64,000 nt of DNA from Algoriphagus aquimarinus (lineage in GTDB: Bacteria > Bacteroidota > Bacteroidia > Cytophagales > Cyclobacteriaceae): NCBI RefSeq assembly GCF_007997215.1, contig NZ_VORW01000005.1, positions 207,808 through 271,807 on the forward strand. Reading direction: 5' to 3'. The position numbers and the translations under genes are program-made. Shown here piece by piece: positions 16,810 through 27,585 of this stretch (positions within the stretch are counted from its first letter, which is position 1; each line of letters opens with the position of its first letter). The notes below the pieces were generated by a model. The model worked only from the letters and a program-made list of their open reading frames with translations, had not been told where the DNA came from and did not search any database.

Positions 16810-18591
16810 ATGACTTTTGAAATCGGTCTTGTTTTTTCAATTATTGGGCTTGCCATCATTCTTTTTTTTACAGAAAAATTCACTATCGATACCGTTTCCA
16901 TCGGAGTAATGGTGGCATTTCTGCTCACAGGAATCCTGAATGTAGAGGAAGGTTTATCAGGGTTTTCCAATCCTGCCACTATCACTGTTGCTGCTATGTT
17001 TGTTGTTTCGGCTGCGATCTTCAATACTGGCCTACTCGATAGTTTCACCCATAAACTAAGTGCCCAAGCAGGAAAAGGCCAAACTCACCTCCTATTCACC
17101 TTAATGATATCTGCGGGATTTCTGTCAGCTTTTATAAGTGATACGGCAGTAGTGGCACTGCTGATGCCAGCTGTAATAAGATTGAACAAAACTGATAATA
17201 TTCCTCCATCCAAGCTTCTCATGCCACTTTCTTTTGGTGCATTGATGGGAGGTATTTGCACATTGCTGGGAACAAGCACTAATATTTTGGTCAGTGGTAT
17301 TGCTGAAAAAGCTGGTCTTCCGTCATTTGGTATTTTTGAAATGAGCTTAATGGGCTTAGTCTTTTTTGCAACAGGATTAATCTACATGCTAACCATCGGA
17401 AGGTGGCTCACCCCTAACAGAAAACCTAAATCAGAAGTGGGAGATAGTATTCAACTCGGAAATTATCTCTCAGAATTGGTCATCTTAAAAGACTATGAAC
17501 AGCTAAATGAACCCCTGTTTAAGCATAAGCTTTTTGACAAACTACCAATGAAGCCATTACAGATCATTCGATCAGATGGAAGGAAAATACGTGTTTACCC
17601 AAATACATCCATTCAGGAAGGTGATATCATACGAATTAACTGCGACAAAGAAACCTTGGAGAAAATCAAATCTACCGCAGGAATAGAACTAAAAGCAGAC
17701 TTAAAATGGAATGAGGAAAACATCACCAGCGAGGATGAAAGATTATATGAAGCCTTAGTTACACCTAATTCATTCCTTATCAACAAAAATATAAAGGACT
17801 TGAATTTCAAAAAGTTATACAATCAGGTATTAGTCATTGGAATTAGACATAGGTCAGATATGCTCAATGCACTTCTTTCCAAAACAGACTTAAGAGCTGG
17901 AGACATTTTACTATTGAGAGCATCAGAAGAATCCATTCAAAGCGTAGAGAACAGTGACGATCTGCTCTTACTCTCAGAGACTAAAAGCAAAGTATTAAAC
18001 AAAACCAAAAGCATCTTAACTCTTGCTGTGCTTGCATTAATTATAGGACTGGCATCTTTTGAAGTATTTCCCATTGTAGTAACGGCAGTAGCTGGAGGAA
18101 TTGCACTTATTATGTTGGGATCACTCAGTACAGAACAAGCTTATAAAGCTATTGACTGGAAAGTTATCCTCATGCTTGCAGGTGTATTGTCTATGGGTTT
18201 GGCTCTGGAGAAGACCGGCGGCTCACAATTGATTGGTGATTATATCGTAGAAAGTGTAGGACAATTTGGACCAAGAGCTGTAATGAGTTCTTTATTCGCC
18301 TTAACTTTTATCATGACAAACGTGATGTCAAATAACGCAACTGCAGCTTTACTGGCCCCTATTGCGATAAGTATTGCTGCAGCACTAGATGTGGATGCAA
18401 GGCCAATGCTAATGGCAGTCACCTTTGCTGCTAGCTTAAGTTTTATGACTCCAATGGGATACCAGACTAACACGATGATCTATACACCTGGAAATTATAG
18501 GTTTACCGACTTTATAAAAGTAGGGACTCCTTTAAATCTTCTTCTTTGGATAGTGGCCACATTAGGCATTCCATACTTTTTCCCTTTTTAA
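16810..18591 (+). CDS. SLC13/DASS-type anion transporter with two TrkA-C (RCK-C) domains
   Basis: 593 residues, inner membrane. N-terminal helices span about residues 1-200 with the SLC13 motif LLGTSTNILVSG. Two cytoplasmic TrkA-C domains follow at about 210-288 and 305-385 (the second includes LRAGDILLLRASEES), then a second helical half with MSNNATAALLAPIAIS and a final MGYQTNTMIYTPGNY loop. Family members carry sulfate, phosphate or dicarboxylates with sodium; the substrate here is not determinable. The TrkA-C pair suggests ligand gating. It is coupled to the DUF202 gene upstream, and the polyphosphate genes lie downstream. Confidence 0.88.
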   Translation: MTFEIGLVFSIIGLAIILFFTEKFTIDTVSIGVMVAFLLTGILNVEEGLSGFSNPATITVAAMFVVSAAIFNTGLLDSFTHKLSAQAGKGQTHLLFTLMISAGFLSAFISDTAVVALLMPAVIRLNKTDNIPPSKLLMPLSFGALMGGICTLLGTSTNILVSGIAEKAGLPSFGIFEMSLMGLVFFATGLIYMLTIGRWLTPNRKPKSEVGDSIQLGNYLSELVILKDYEQLNEPLFKHKLFDKLPMKPLQIIRSDGRKIRVYPNTSIQEGDIIRINCDKETLEKIKSTAGIELKADLKWNEENITSEDERLYEALVTPNSFLINKNIKDLNFKKLYNQVLVIGIRHRSDMLNALLSKTDLRAGDILLLRASEESIQSVENSDDLLLLSETKSKVLNKTKSILTLAVLALIIGLASFEVFPIVVTAVAGGIALIMLGSLSTEQAYKAIDWKVILMLAGVLSMGLALEKTGGSQLIGDYIVESVGQFGPRAVMSSLFALTFIMTNVMSNNATAALLAPIAISIAAALDVDARPMLMAVTFAASLSFMTPMGYQTNTMIYTPGNYRFTDFIKVGTPLNLLLWIVATLGIPYFFPF

Positions 18592-18679
18592 TTCTCAGAA
18601 AATATGTCACAACTACGTATTTTACACATATCAAGCCAGCAACACTATCACGACCCAAACAATTTAACCCAAAACAACT

Positions 18680-18892
18680 ATGAAAATCTTCAGTATTGTA
18701 TTAATCGTCGCTGGCATTTTAATGCTCTTCAGCAATAGTTTTTCCTTCACTACCAAAGAAAAGGTAGTAGACGCAGGTCCAATTCAAATTAGTGCAGATA
18801 AGCAAAGAGACGTTACCTGGCCAACCTATGCAGGAGGAATTGTAGTGGCGGCCGGTGTAATCATGCTAGTGGTCGCACAGAAGAAAAAGTAA
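18680..18892 (+). CDS. DUF3185-like two-helix membrane protein
   Basis: 70 residues with transmembrane helices at about 3-22 and 50-66 and a Lys-rich end. The inner segment (TKEKVVDAGPIQI) and the general layout fit DUF3185-type small membrane proteins. Function unknown. It lies 88 bases after the SLC13 gene and 44 bases before ppx on the same strand. Confidence 0.7.
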   Translation: MKIFSIVLIVAGILMLFSNSFSFTTKEKVVDAGPIQISADKQRDVTWPTYAGGIVVAAGVIMLVVAQKKK

Positions 18893-18936
18893 ACGCTCCG
18901 AAGAAAAATCCTTTAATCAACTAATCCAATCTGCCT

Positions 18937-19824
18937 TTGAAATTAGCAGCAGTAGACATTGGCTCCAATGCCATAAGAATGCAAATCACGAGCGTAACGC
19001 AATACGAAGGAATCATCAAATTCAAGAAAGTCGAATACCTTCGATTTCCACTTCGTTTGGGCCTGGATGTATTTCACAATCAAAAGATCTCTGAAATAAA
19101 CAGAAGGAAATTCGTCAAATTGATGAAAGCATTTAAGATTCTCATTGACCTTTATGAAGTTGATGATTATATGGCATGTGCTACTTCTGCAATGCGAGAA
19201 AGTGTAAATGGCAAGGAAATAGCGCTTGAAGTAAGGGAAGAAATTGGGCTGAAAATCAACATTATAGATGGTAACAGGGAAGCCGAGCTGATCAATCAAT
19301 CTCTTAATAAGTTTTTCGATGAAAAGACTTACATACATATAGATGTAGGAGGTGGTAGCACAGAGCTGAACATTTATAAGAGTCGTGAAAAAATAGCTTC
19401 GAAATCATTTCAAATTGGTTCTGTACGCGCATTGGAGGACAAAGTAGCTACCCCGGTTTGGAACTCTGTAGAGTCCTTCGTACATAAATATCTGGAAAAT
19501 TCCCCTTCAGTCATTTCAATAGGAACTGGCGGGAATATCAATAAGATCTTTGAACTCTCACTACCTCATAAAAACAAGCGTTATTTGGACTATGGAAAAA
19601 TCGAGGAAGTATTGGGTCACTTACAGACCCACACTTTCGAAGAACGGGTGAACAAGCTGAACTTGAATCATGATCGAGCTGATGTAATTATTCCTGCAGG
19701 AAAAATATATCAACGCGTGATGCAAGCTGCAAAATCAAAAAAAATGCTTGTCCCTGACCTGGGTTTGAAAGATGGAATTATCCAAGTGCTCTACGAGCGT
19801 AATAAAACGAAAAAGCCCCTTTGA
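18937..19824 (+). CDS. Ppx/GppA phosphatase family protein (exopolyphosphatase)
   Basis: 295 residues, actin-like ATPase fold. The phosphate-1 loop AAVDIGSNAIR is at residues 4-14, the second loop IDVGGGSTELN at about 135-145, and SIGTGGNINKI further on. Predicted to hydrolyse polyphosphate or pppGpp; short Ppx/GppA forms without the C-terminal HD domain are common in Bacteroidota. The start must be TTG at 18937: the frame closes upstream with a stop at 18922 and the first ATG (18976) lies after the first phosphate loop. It is convergent with polyphosphate kinase, and its stop codon lies in the loop of the shared terminator. Confidence 0.88.
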   Translation: MKLAAVDIGSNAIRMQITSVTQYEGIIKFKKVEYLRFPLRLGLDVFHNQKISEINRRKFVKLMKAFKILIDLYEVDDYMACATSAMRESVNGKEIALEVREEIGLKINIIDGNREAELINQSLNKFFDEKTYIHIDVGGGSTELNIYKSREKIASKSFQIGSVRALEDKVATPVWNSVESFVHKYLENSPSVISIGTGGNINKIFELSLPHKNKRYLDYGKIEEVLGHLQTHTFEERVNKLNLNHDRADVIIPAGKIYQRVMQAAKSKKMLVPDLGLKDGIIQVLYERNKTKKPL

Positions 19825-19836
19825 TCGGGGCTTTTT
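19810..19836. terminator. bidirectional terminator between ppx and ppk1
   Basis: Ten-base arms aaaaagcccc and ggggcttttt around a 7-base loop that contains the ppx stop codon. It is symmetric, so it can end both convergent transcripts. Because it starts before the ppx stop, the ribosome would cover it during termination of translation. Confidence 0.85.
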
Positions 19837-19839
19837 CTA

Positions 19840-21963
19840 TTAATCTACAAGCTTAACTTGCATTACCTTTTCTGCATCTAGATTAAAAAACTCTCGATGA
19901 ACATTGAATTCCGGCTCATCTCCTACCGGCTGCTTAGCCAAGTAAGTACCATCTTCCTGCATCACATAAGAGTTTACATTATCCTTTAAGTTATAAGCAA
20001 GGATGTTCATCAATTGCTTTTCCAGCAAGTTAGATTCGACTTTGAACAAGGCTTCTAATCTTTTGTCAAAGCTCCTTACCATCATGTCAGCACTACCAGC
20101 ATAAGTTCTAGTATCACCATTGTTATGGAAATAATAGATTCTGGAATGCTCCAAGAAATCACCTACAATGGATAACACTTCTATGTTTTCACTCAGACCA
20201 ACTCTTCCTGGTCTGATACAGCAAATCCCGCGAACGATTAATTTGATTGTCACACCAGATTGGGAAGCGCGATACAGAGCATATATCATCTCAGAATCTT
20301 CCAGGGAATTGACCTTGATGAAAATACCACTTGGCAGACCATTTCTCGCATTTTCAGACTCTTTCTCAATGTACTCTATCAACTGATTTCGCATGTCACG
20401 AGGAGCTGTAATCAGGTTTTTATACTGAGACGGCATGGAGTGGCCTGTGATTACATTGAAAAATTCTGACACATCATTTGCCAAAATCTCATTGGTAGTC
20501 ATCAAGCCAATATCAGTATAAAGTCTAGCCGTGTCTTCATTATAATTACCTGATCCTAGGTGAACAAATCGGGTAATTTCCCCACCATCTCGCTTGACTA
20601 TTAAGAGAAGCTTGGTGTGTGTTTTCAAGTGCGAAATACCATAAATCACAAAGCAACCAGCTTTCTGAAGTTTCTTCGCTTCACGAATATTGTTCTCTTC
20701 GTCAAACCTAGCCTTGACCTCGAACAGCACCGAAACGTGTTTACCATTCTCAGCAGCTTTCAATAAGGCTTTTGTGATTCTACTATCCTTGGCCAGTCTA
20801 TAAATGGTCATTTTGATAGCCATCACATCAGGATCTTCGGATGCTTTTTCCACCAAATCCAAGATCGAATCGATGTTGTTATAAGGATGATGAAGAAGAA
20901 TGTCTTTCTCCTTCAACACTTCAAAAATATCTGACAAGCCTTCATCCTGATAAGAAAGGGGCTTTACCGGATCAGGAATTTGAGGTAATCGCTCACGGAA
21001 TTTTTTATTACCCACGATCTGCCAAAGTCCTGTGAAATCTATCAAACTTTCTCTTTTTACCAGAAATACAGAATCCATTTTCAGATTCCATCTCTCCAAA
21101 AGTGAATTCATCATCCACTTACTATATCCTTCCTCTATTTCTATTCTTACTACTCTACCACTTTTTCTTTCCATCAATTTCCGTTTCACTTCTTCTAGGA
21201 AGTTAGCGTCCATATCTTCACTTTCTTCAAGTGTGAAGTCACCATTTCTGGTAATTCTGAAAAGACTCATTCCTTCGATTTCCACATTTCTAAAGAGTGA
21301 AACGATGTTTTCCCGGATCACCTCTTCAATAGGGATCAGTAAAAGAGAATCTTCTCTCTCTATTTCGAAAAAGCGGGGAATATTAGCCGGAATCTGTACA
21401 AAACTCATCTTGCGCATATCCTGTCTGTCTCCTGGACTGGTAGTCACCACTCCAAAAACCAACAGCTTGTTCATCAGAATCGGAAAAGTACGATACCCAT
21501 CATACACCATCGGGGTAAGCATAGGGTAAATGGCTTTCAAGAAGTAATCATGAACTTTCTCCTGCTCTCTATCTGTGAGCTTGGAAACATTGCACAGCAC
21601 TACTCCTTGGCCTTGTAATTCAGGCATAATTACCTGAGAGAAATGAGTATGTTGATCCGCATGAAACATGTGACTCTCATTCATCAACTTTTCCTTGAAA
21701 GGCTCTTCTCTCAATCCGGAGTAATCAACTCGCTCCTTATCGTAATCTAGATAATTATAAAGTGATCCTACGCGAATCATAAAAAATTCGTCCAGATTGG
21801 ATGCCGTTATCGCAAGAAACTTAAGTTTTTCAAAAACACTACGATGTGCCTTTTTGGACTGATCCAACACTCGTTCGTTAAACTTTAACCAACTTAAATC
21901 CCTGCTTACCAGATCACTCTGTTGTATAATCGAATCGTATTTTTCTACAACTTCCAATTTCAT
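19840..21963 (-). CDS. ppk1: polyphosphate kinase 1
   Basis: Transfers the ATP gamma phosphate onto polyphosphate chains at the inner face of the membrane. 707 residues, the normal length. The N domain opens with RDLSWLKFNERVL and ITASNLDEFFMIRVG. The catalytic core holds KMTIYRLAKDSRI and HLKTHTKLLLI, in which His at about 449 is the likely phospho-histidine. The end has SADMMVRSFDKRLEALF. A TTG three codons upstream is possible, but the ATG at 21963 is preferred. It converges on the Ppx/GppA gene, so the making and breaking enzymes lie side by side. Confidence 0.96.
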   Translation of the reverse strand: MKLEVVEKYDSIIQQSDLVSRDLSWLKFNERVLDQSKKAHRSVFEKLKFLAITASNLDEFFMIRVGSLYNYLDYDKERVDYSGLREEPFKEKLMNESHMFHADQHTHFSQVIMPELQGQGVVLCNVSKLTDREQEKVHDYFLKAIYPMLTPMVYDGYRTFPILMNKLLVFGVVTTSPGDRQDMRKMSFVQIPANIPRFFEIEREDSLLLIPIEEVIRENIVSLFRNVEIEGMSLFRITRNGDFTLEESEDMDANFLEEVKRKLMERKSGRVVRIEIEEGYSKWMMNSLLERWNLKMDSVFLVKRESLIDFTGLWQIVGNKKFRERLPQIPDPVKPLSYQDEGLSDIFEVLKEKDILLHHPYNNIDSILDLVEKASEDPDVMAIKMTIYRLAKDSRITKALLKAAENGKHVSVLFEVKARFDEENNIREAKKLQKAGCFVIYGISHLKTHTKLLLIVKRDGGEITRFVHLGSGNYNEDTARLYTDIGLMTTNEILANDVSEFFNVITGHSMPSQYKNLITAPRDMRNQLIEYIEKESENARNGLPSGIFIKVNSLEDSEMIYALYRASQSGVTIKLIVRGICCIRPGRVGLSENIEVLSIVGDFLEHSRIYYFHNNGDTRTYAGSADMMVRSFDKRLEALFKVESNLLEKQLMNILAYNLKDNVNSYVMQEDGTYLAKQPVGDEPEFNVHREFFNLDAEKVMQVKLVD

Positions 21964-22040
21964 CGCATTCAAAGTTAATATTCAGAAAGCAAGTTAAGTT
22001 ATGCTTGCCTACTTTGGGTTTATCAATTTGTTATTAATTA

Positions 22041-22065
22041 AAAAAAGGGGCTGAAAAGCCCCTTT
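22041..22065 (-). terminator. intrinsic terminator of gyrB
   Basis: A hairpin aaaaggggct-gaaa-agcccctttt just after the gyrB stop; on the minus strand it ends in a run of Ts. It is nearly symmetric, but no plus-strand gene enters it. Confidence 0.85.
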
Positions 22066-22072
22066 TGAATGA

Positions 22073-24049
<1,977 letters not shown>

Positions 24050-24196
24050 TCAAATTGGGTCTAAAAGGGTGATTTTATGTTCTTTCTTAGATGTGGCAAG
24101 ATAGATAAAAAAAGTGACTTTTCACAGGCTTTCGCTATACACAGGTACACAAAAACCATTTGAAATACCAGCTTTCAAAACTGTGCCTCAAGGTTA

Positions 24197-24568
24197 TTAA
24201 TACTGATTTGAACTCAACATAACCAATGTACAGGCATGAATCGCCTCTATCCCCGCCGCCTTAGCTCTCTGAAAAAATAAAGGATTTTCCGTTCCAGGAT
24301 TAAAGATGATTCTTTTTGGATGTAGGCTGATTAAATAATCCAACCATTCCTCTTGATTCACTGCCCCTATATAAAGAGTTATCGTATGAATATTTTCTAA
24401 ATCAGGTTTTGTACGGAGATCAAGTATTTCCTCACCAAAAACTTCGCCTGATTTGATTCCAATTGGGATAAACGGAACACCAGCATTGGCCAATCTACTT
24501 GCCGCAAAATACGCATACCTAGACGGGTTAGTTGTGGCGCCAACGACCAATGTAACCTTCTCAGACAT
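24197..24568 (-). CDS. CoA-binding domain protein (YccU-like)
   Basis: About 123 residues with a Rossmann-like CoA-binding fold. KVTLVVGATTNPSRYAY at the start is the nucleotide-binding loop, and IGIKSGEVFGEEILD and RIIFNPGTENP are further family signatures. The ligand and reaction are unknown. The start is either ATG 24568, 4 bases after the GlsB-like stop, or ATG 24586, which would overlap that gene; the inner start puts the binding loop at the usual distance from the N-terminus. It is last in a three-gene operon with two acyltransferases. Confidence 0.8.
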   Translation of the reverse strand: MSEKVTLVVGATTNPSRYAYFAASRLANAGVPFIPIGIKSGEVFGEEILDLRTKPDLENIHTITLYIGAVNQEEWLDYLISLHPKRIIFNPGTENPLFFQRAKAAGIEAIHACTLVMLSSNQY

Positions 24569-24572
24569 CTTC

Positions 24573-25532
24573 TTACCTGCTTCCATAGATTTTATCGCGC
24601 TCGAATGTATCCATATGTCTATGCTTTTTGGTTTCGTATATATCCGCCAGTGTGATCAATATCCCCGTTTCCTCTACTTCGCCAAATTCGTCGTTCAAAG
24701 CTGTACCGAAAGTCATCATAGTAGGAGATAGATTCATGTAGGTATTGATCAGAGGCGGGATATTCTCGCCGTAAGTACGAATCCGCCCATTAAGTAATTT
24801 ATACCCTTCCTTATATTCCAAGCCCTCAAATGGATTTCCAGCTTTTGGTAAATCAGTTTCATACCCCAATGCCAAGTCATCTTTAGGCTTTACCAATCCG
24901 TCCTTATCCGGAAAATAGTAATTCATGAACATCAACAATAAATCTCTCCCTTCACGGCTGAAGTGCGGATACATGGTGACTTTACCAAATAAATATTTGA
25001 CATCCGGATTCATTAACACAACAGCTCCTAAGCCATCCCAAAGATTGTCAAGACTGAAAATTCCTTTTCGATTATCAAATGCTGGTTGGTATTTAGGCTG
25101 AACAAATGATCTACCTAGCTCAATAGTGTAAGGAATATAATCCTTAATAAATCGCTCTGTAAAGTCAAACAAATGGGTCGTAGAAAGATTTAAGCTACCG
25201 TCTGCCTTAACTGAATTTTTGCAATTGATTAATCTGTAGCCTGCCACAATCTCTTCATCCTCAGGGTTCCAAGTGACTAATTGCTCATAGCAATTTTCGC
25301 AGATATCATTTTCATCTAAATCTAGCTCTAGACCTGTTCCGCCTCCTGCAGCTCTGAAAGTCAATTCCCGGAGTCTACCTATCTCCCGTACTACATTTGG
25401 GGCATTATGAAAATTAACCAAGTAAACTAGGTTGTCTCCATTGTTTGTATATCGTAAAAAACGCTCCGGAATCAACTCAGCCTTCAGTAGTTCTTTATCA
25501 ATTGCCGGAATTATTGCTGCTTCTTTATTCAT
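24573..25532 (-). CDS. GNAT-type N-acyltransferase, GlsB/OlsB-like (aminolipid synthesis)
   Basis: 319 residues. The N-terminal half matches the hemolysin-type GNAT acyltransferases that attach a 3-hydroxy fatty acid to an amino acid (EIGRLRELTFRAAGGGTG at about 51-68, then IVAGYRLINC and ELGRSFVQPKYQ). In Bacteroides the pair GlsB/GlsA makes glycine lipids, and OlsB/OlsA makes ornithine lipids elsewhere. This gene overlaps the O-acyltransferase gene upstream by 4 bases, the same two-gene arrangement. The amino-acid substrate cannot be told from sequence. Cytoplasmic, membrane-associated. The C-terminal 80 residues are family-specific. Confidence 0.75.
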   Translation of the reverse strand: MNKEAAIIPAIDKELLKAELIPERFLRYTNNGDNLVYLVNFHNAPNVVREIGRLRELTFRAAGGGTGLELDLDENDICENCYEQLVTWNPEDEEIVAGYRLINCKNSVKADGSLNLSTTHLFDFTERFIKDYIPYTIELGRSFVQPKYQPAFDNRKGIFSLDNLWDGLGAVVLMNPDVKYLFGKVTMYPHFSREGRDLLLMFMNYYFPDKDGLVKPKDDLALGYETDLPKAGNPFEGLEYKEGYKLLNGRIRTYGENIPPLINTYMNLSPTMMTFGTALNDEFGEVEETGILITLADIYETKKHRHMDTFERDKIYGSR

Positions 25533-26347
25533 TCTTTTTTACCAAGTTCGTAAACTACATCCTTCAAATGATCTGCCCACTGTCCATCCGTTTTAGAGGA
25601 ATTAAGGCTTTGATAGGAAACTTGTTCACCTACAGTGATCACCACTTTTTGCCCTTGCTGCTTGTATAATTCATCAGCGAGGTAAAACATTTCGATATTA
25701 GCTTTGATGCCAATCTTCTTTCTCCAATAAGCCAAATTGTAAAAAAATTTGGAATTTTTACCTCCTATAAAACAAGGTAAGATATCTTTTTTGTATTTCT
25801 TCGCTTTGCTTACAAAGCTCTTTTTCCATTGCAAATCACGAATTCCTGAATCATCTTTCCTTGAAACAAGCCCCGCAGGAAAGATTAAAACTGCATACGA
25901 CTCAGAATAAGCCGATTCAATTGCAGCTAAAGTATCTCCTGAATTTTTACCATGCTTATTAATAGGAATAAATAATGTATTGAAATTTTTGAAAGCCATT
26001 AATAGGTCATTTACCAAAAACCGTACATCTGTCCTTACCTCTCCTATTGCCTGAATTAATGCAATTCCATCAATTCCTCCAAGTGGATGATTCGCTGCAA
26101 TGATAATCCCACCTGTCTTAGGGATATTTTCTTTTCCTTTCAGCTCCACCTCTATATTCAATTCTCTCATCAAACCCTTTGCATAATCAATTCCATGCAA
26201 ATGATCAACTCTGTCAAGGACCTCATTCATCCAAGCCTCGTGAGTTACCCGCTTAATATAGTTGAGCATAAAGCCAGGCATCCATTTCAAAAGCGCAGGA
26301 TTTTTGGAATCAATGGCTTTTTCTATATCGATAAATTTCTTGGACAT
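25529..26347 (-). CDS. lysophospholipid-type O-acyltransferase, GlsA/OlsA-like
   Basis: 272 residues, PlsC-fold acyltransferase. The catalytic H-x4-D motif is in AANHPLGGIDG at about residues 86-96, and the acceptor-site block is LIFPAGLVSRKDD. It would add the second acyl chain to the lyso-aminolipid made by the overlapping N-acyltransferase gene. It is first in the operon, followed by the GNAT gene (4-base ATGA-type overlap) and the CoA-binding gene. It differs from the small PlsC-like protein at 32146-32706. Inner-membrane associated, with no strong transmembrane segment. Confidence 0.78.
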   Translation of the reverse strand: MSKKFIDIEKAIDSKNPALLKWMPGFMLNYIKRVTHEAWMNEVLDRVDHLHGIDYAKGLMRELNIEVELKGKENIPKTGGIIIAANHPLGGIDGIALIQAIGEVRTDVRFLVNDLLMAFKNFNTLFIPINKHGKNSGDTLAAIESAYSESYAVLIFPAGLVSRKDDSGIRDLQWKKSFVSKAKKYKKDILPCFIGGKNSKFFYNLAYWRKKIGIKANIEMFYLADELYKQQGQKVVITVGEQVSYQSLNSSKTDGQWADHLKDVVYELGKKE

Positions 26348-26645
26348 TTATACTCTTTGGTGATTGTAAGTTGGTTGAAAACAGAAGAAATAGTTCTTTT
26401 TCAATTTCAAAATAAACCTAAAAGTACAAAAAAACAGATTTAACAGTAAGATTAACCAAGACTGAATGAAGTACTGCCCTGAGTACCAATCGACTTAATT
26501 TATACCATGACCATTTGATCCTAGTTCCAGCCGTTCTTTTCTAATATTCAACACTAGTTTCGAATTGTACAATTGAAAAGAATCAATTAAATGATCTCAA
26601 AAACGGATTCTAAAGATCGCTTCCTACTCCCTCCAATTAATTTCT
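26348..26645. other. intergenic region without a gene
   Basis: About 300 bases between the divergent GlsA-like and methyltransferase genes. It holds no credible ORF. The frame of the methyltransferase continues upstream to 26591, but that extension contains the promoter-like box and is not family-like. Confidence 0.5.
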
Positions 26646-26653
26646 TATTTTTG
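26646..26653 (+). promoter_or_regulatory. candidate -7 box for the methyltransferase gene
   Basis: TATTTTTG, an exact TAnnTTTG match, 21 bases before ATG 26675. Its place inside the longest open frame is an argument for the inner start. Confidence 0.5.
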
Positions 26654-26674
26654 CTTCCTGAAAAACAATACCCT

Positions 26675-27571
26675 ATGAACGAATCCATACTATCACTTTG
26701 TCCTGGCCCATGGAATGATTACGAACTCATTGACACTGGAGGATTTGAGAAACTAGAGCGATTTGGAGACTTCATTCTCAGCAGACCGGAACCTCAGGCG
26801 ATTTGGGATAAAACTCTTCCTGAAAGTGAGTGGAGAAATCTGGCTCATGCGCATTTTGCTAAAGAAAAAAGCAATCCTGAAAAGGGAAATTGGGAGCAAT
26901 TGAAGAAAATGCCGCATAACTGGGCCATTGAATATTCTAATCCTGATGGATTAAACTTGAAGCTAAATCTTGCCCAAACTTCTTTTAAGCATATCGGTCT
27001 CTTCCCTGAGCAGGCTGTAAACTGGGATTACCTCTATAAAACCATCAAGCGCTCACCAGTAGCAAAACCTAAAGTTCTCAATCTTTTTGCCTATACAGGA
27101 GCTGCAAGTGTGGCAGCCAAAGCCGCAGGAGCGGACGTGACTCACTTGGACTCTGTGAAGCAAGTCGTGACTTGGGCTAGACACAATATGGAATCTTCAG
27201 CTCAATCTGACATCCGCTGGATGGTGGATGATGCGATGAAATTCATCAAAAGAGAAGCCCGTCGTGGAAATAAGTACAATGGAATCATTTTAGACCCTCC
27301 TGCCTATGGTCGCGGACCAGATGGAGAAAAGTGGGTTTTGGAAGAGCAAATCAATGAAATGCTGAAAGTCTGTGCTGAGATTCTTGATCCAAAAGATCAT
27401 TTCCTTTTGCTCAACATGTACTCACTGAGCTTCTCATCACTCATCGCAGCGAACTTGATCAACACTACGTTCAAAAATGTACAGAACGCAGAGCATGGCG
27501 AACTTTACCTTCAAGACAATCAAAACAAAAAACTGCCACTGGGGATCTTCTTCAGATTTTCAAGCTATTGA
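26675..27571 (+). CDS. class I SAM-dependent methyltransferase (COG1092/RlmI-like, no PUA domain)
   Basis: 298 residues. The SAM site is VLNLFAYTGAASVAA and the catalytic motif is GIILDPPAYGRGPDG; both match the RlmI/RlmK family of 23S rRNA cytosine methyltransferases. It lacks the N-terminal PUA domain that rlmI at 46906-48087 has, and starts instead with a short family-specific segment (GPWNDYELIDTGGFEKLERF). The start at 26675 follows the promoter-like box and drops 28 unlikely N-terminal residues. Substrate unassigned; rRNA is the family expectation. The aminotransferase follows 14 bases later. Confidence 0.85.
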   Translation: MNESILSLCPGPWNDYELIDTGGFEKLERFGDFILSRPEPQAIWDKTLPESEWRNLAHAHFAKEKSNPEKGNWEQLKKMPHNWAIEYSNPDGLNLKLNLAQTSFKHIGLFPEQAVNWDYLYKTIKRSPVAKPKVLNLFAYTGAASVAAKAAGADVTHLDSVKQVVTWARHNMESSAQSDIRWMVDDAMKFIKREARRGNKYNGIILDPPAYGRGPDGEKWVLEEQINEMLKVCAEILDPKDHFLLLNMYSLSFSSLIAANLINTTFKNVQNAEHGELYLQDNQNKKLPLGIFFRFSSY

Positions 27572-27585
27572 TTTAAACACCAGTC

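Noticed and set aside
21032..21529. A 165-codon plus-strand open frame inside ppk1
   Set aside because: It lies wholly antisense to a strongly conserved gene and has no recognisable protein features.
24110..24160. DnaA-box-like sequences (ctatacaca) upstream of gyrB, suggesting an origin
   Set aside because: Only one weak match of about 7 of 9, no cluster, no dnaA or AT-rich unwinding region nearby.
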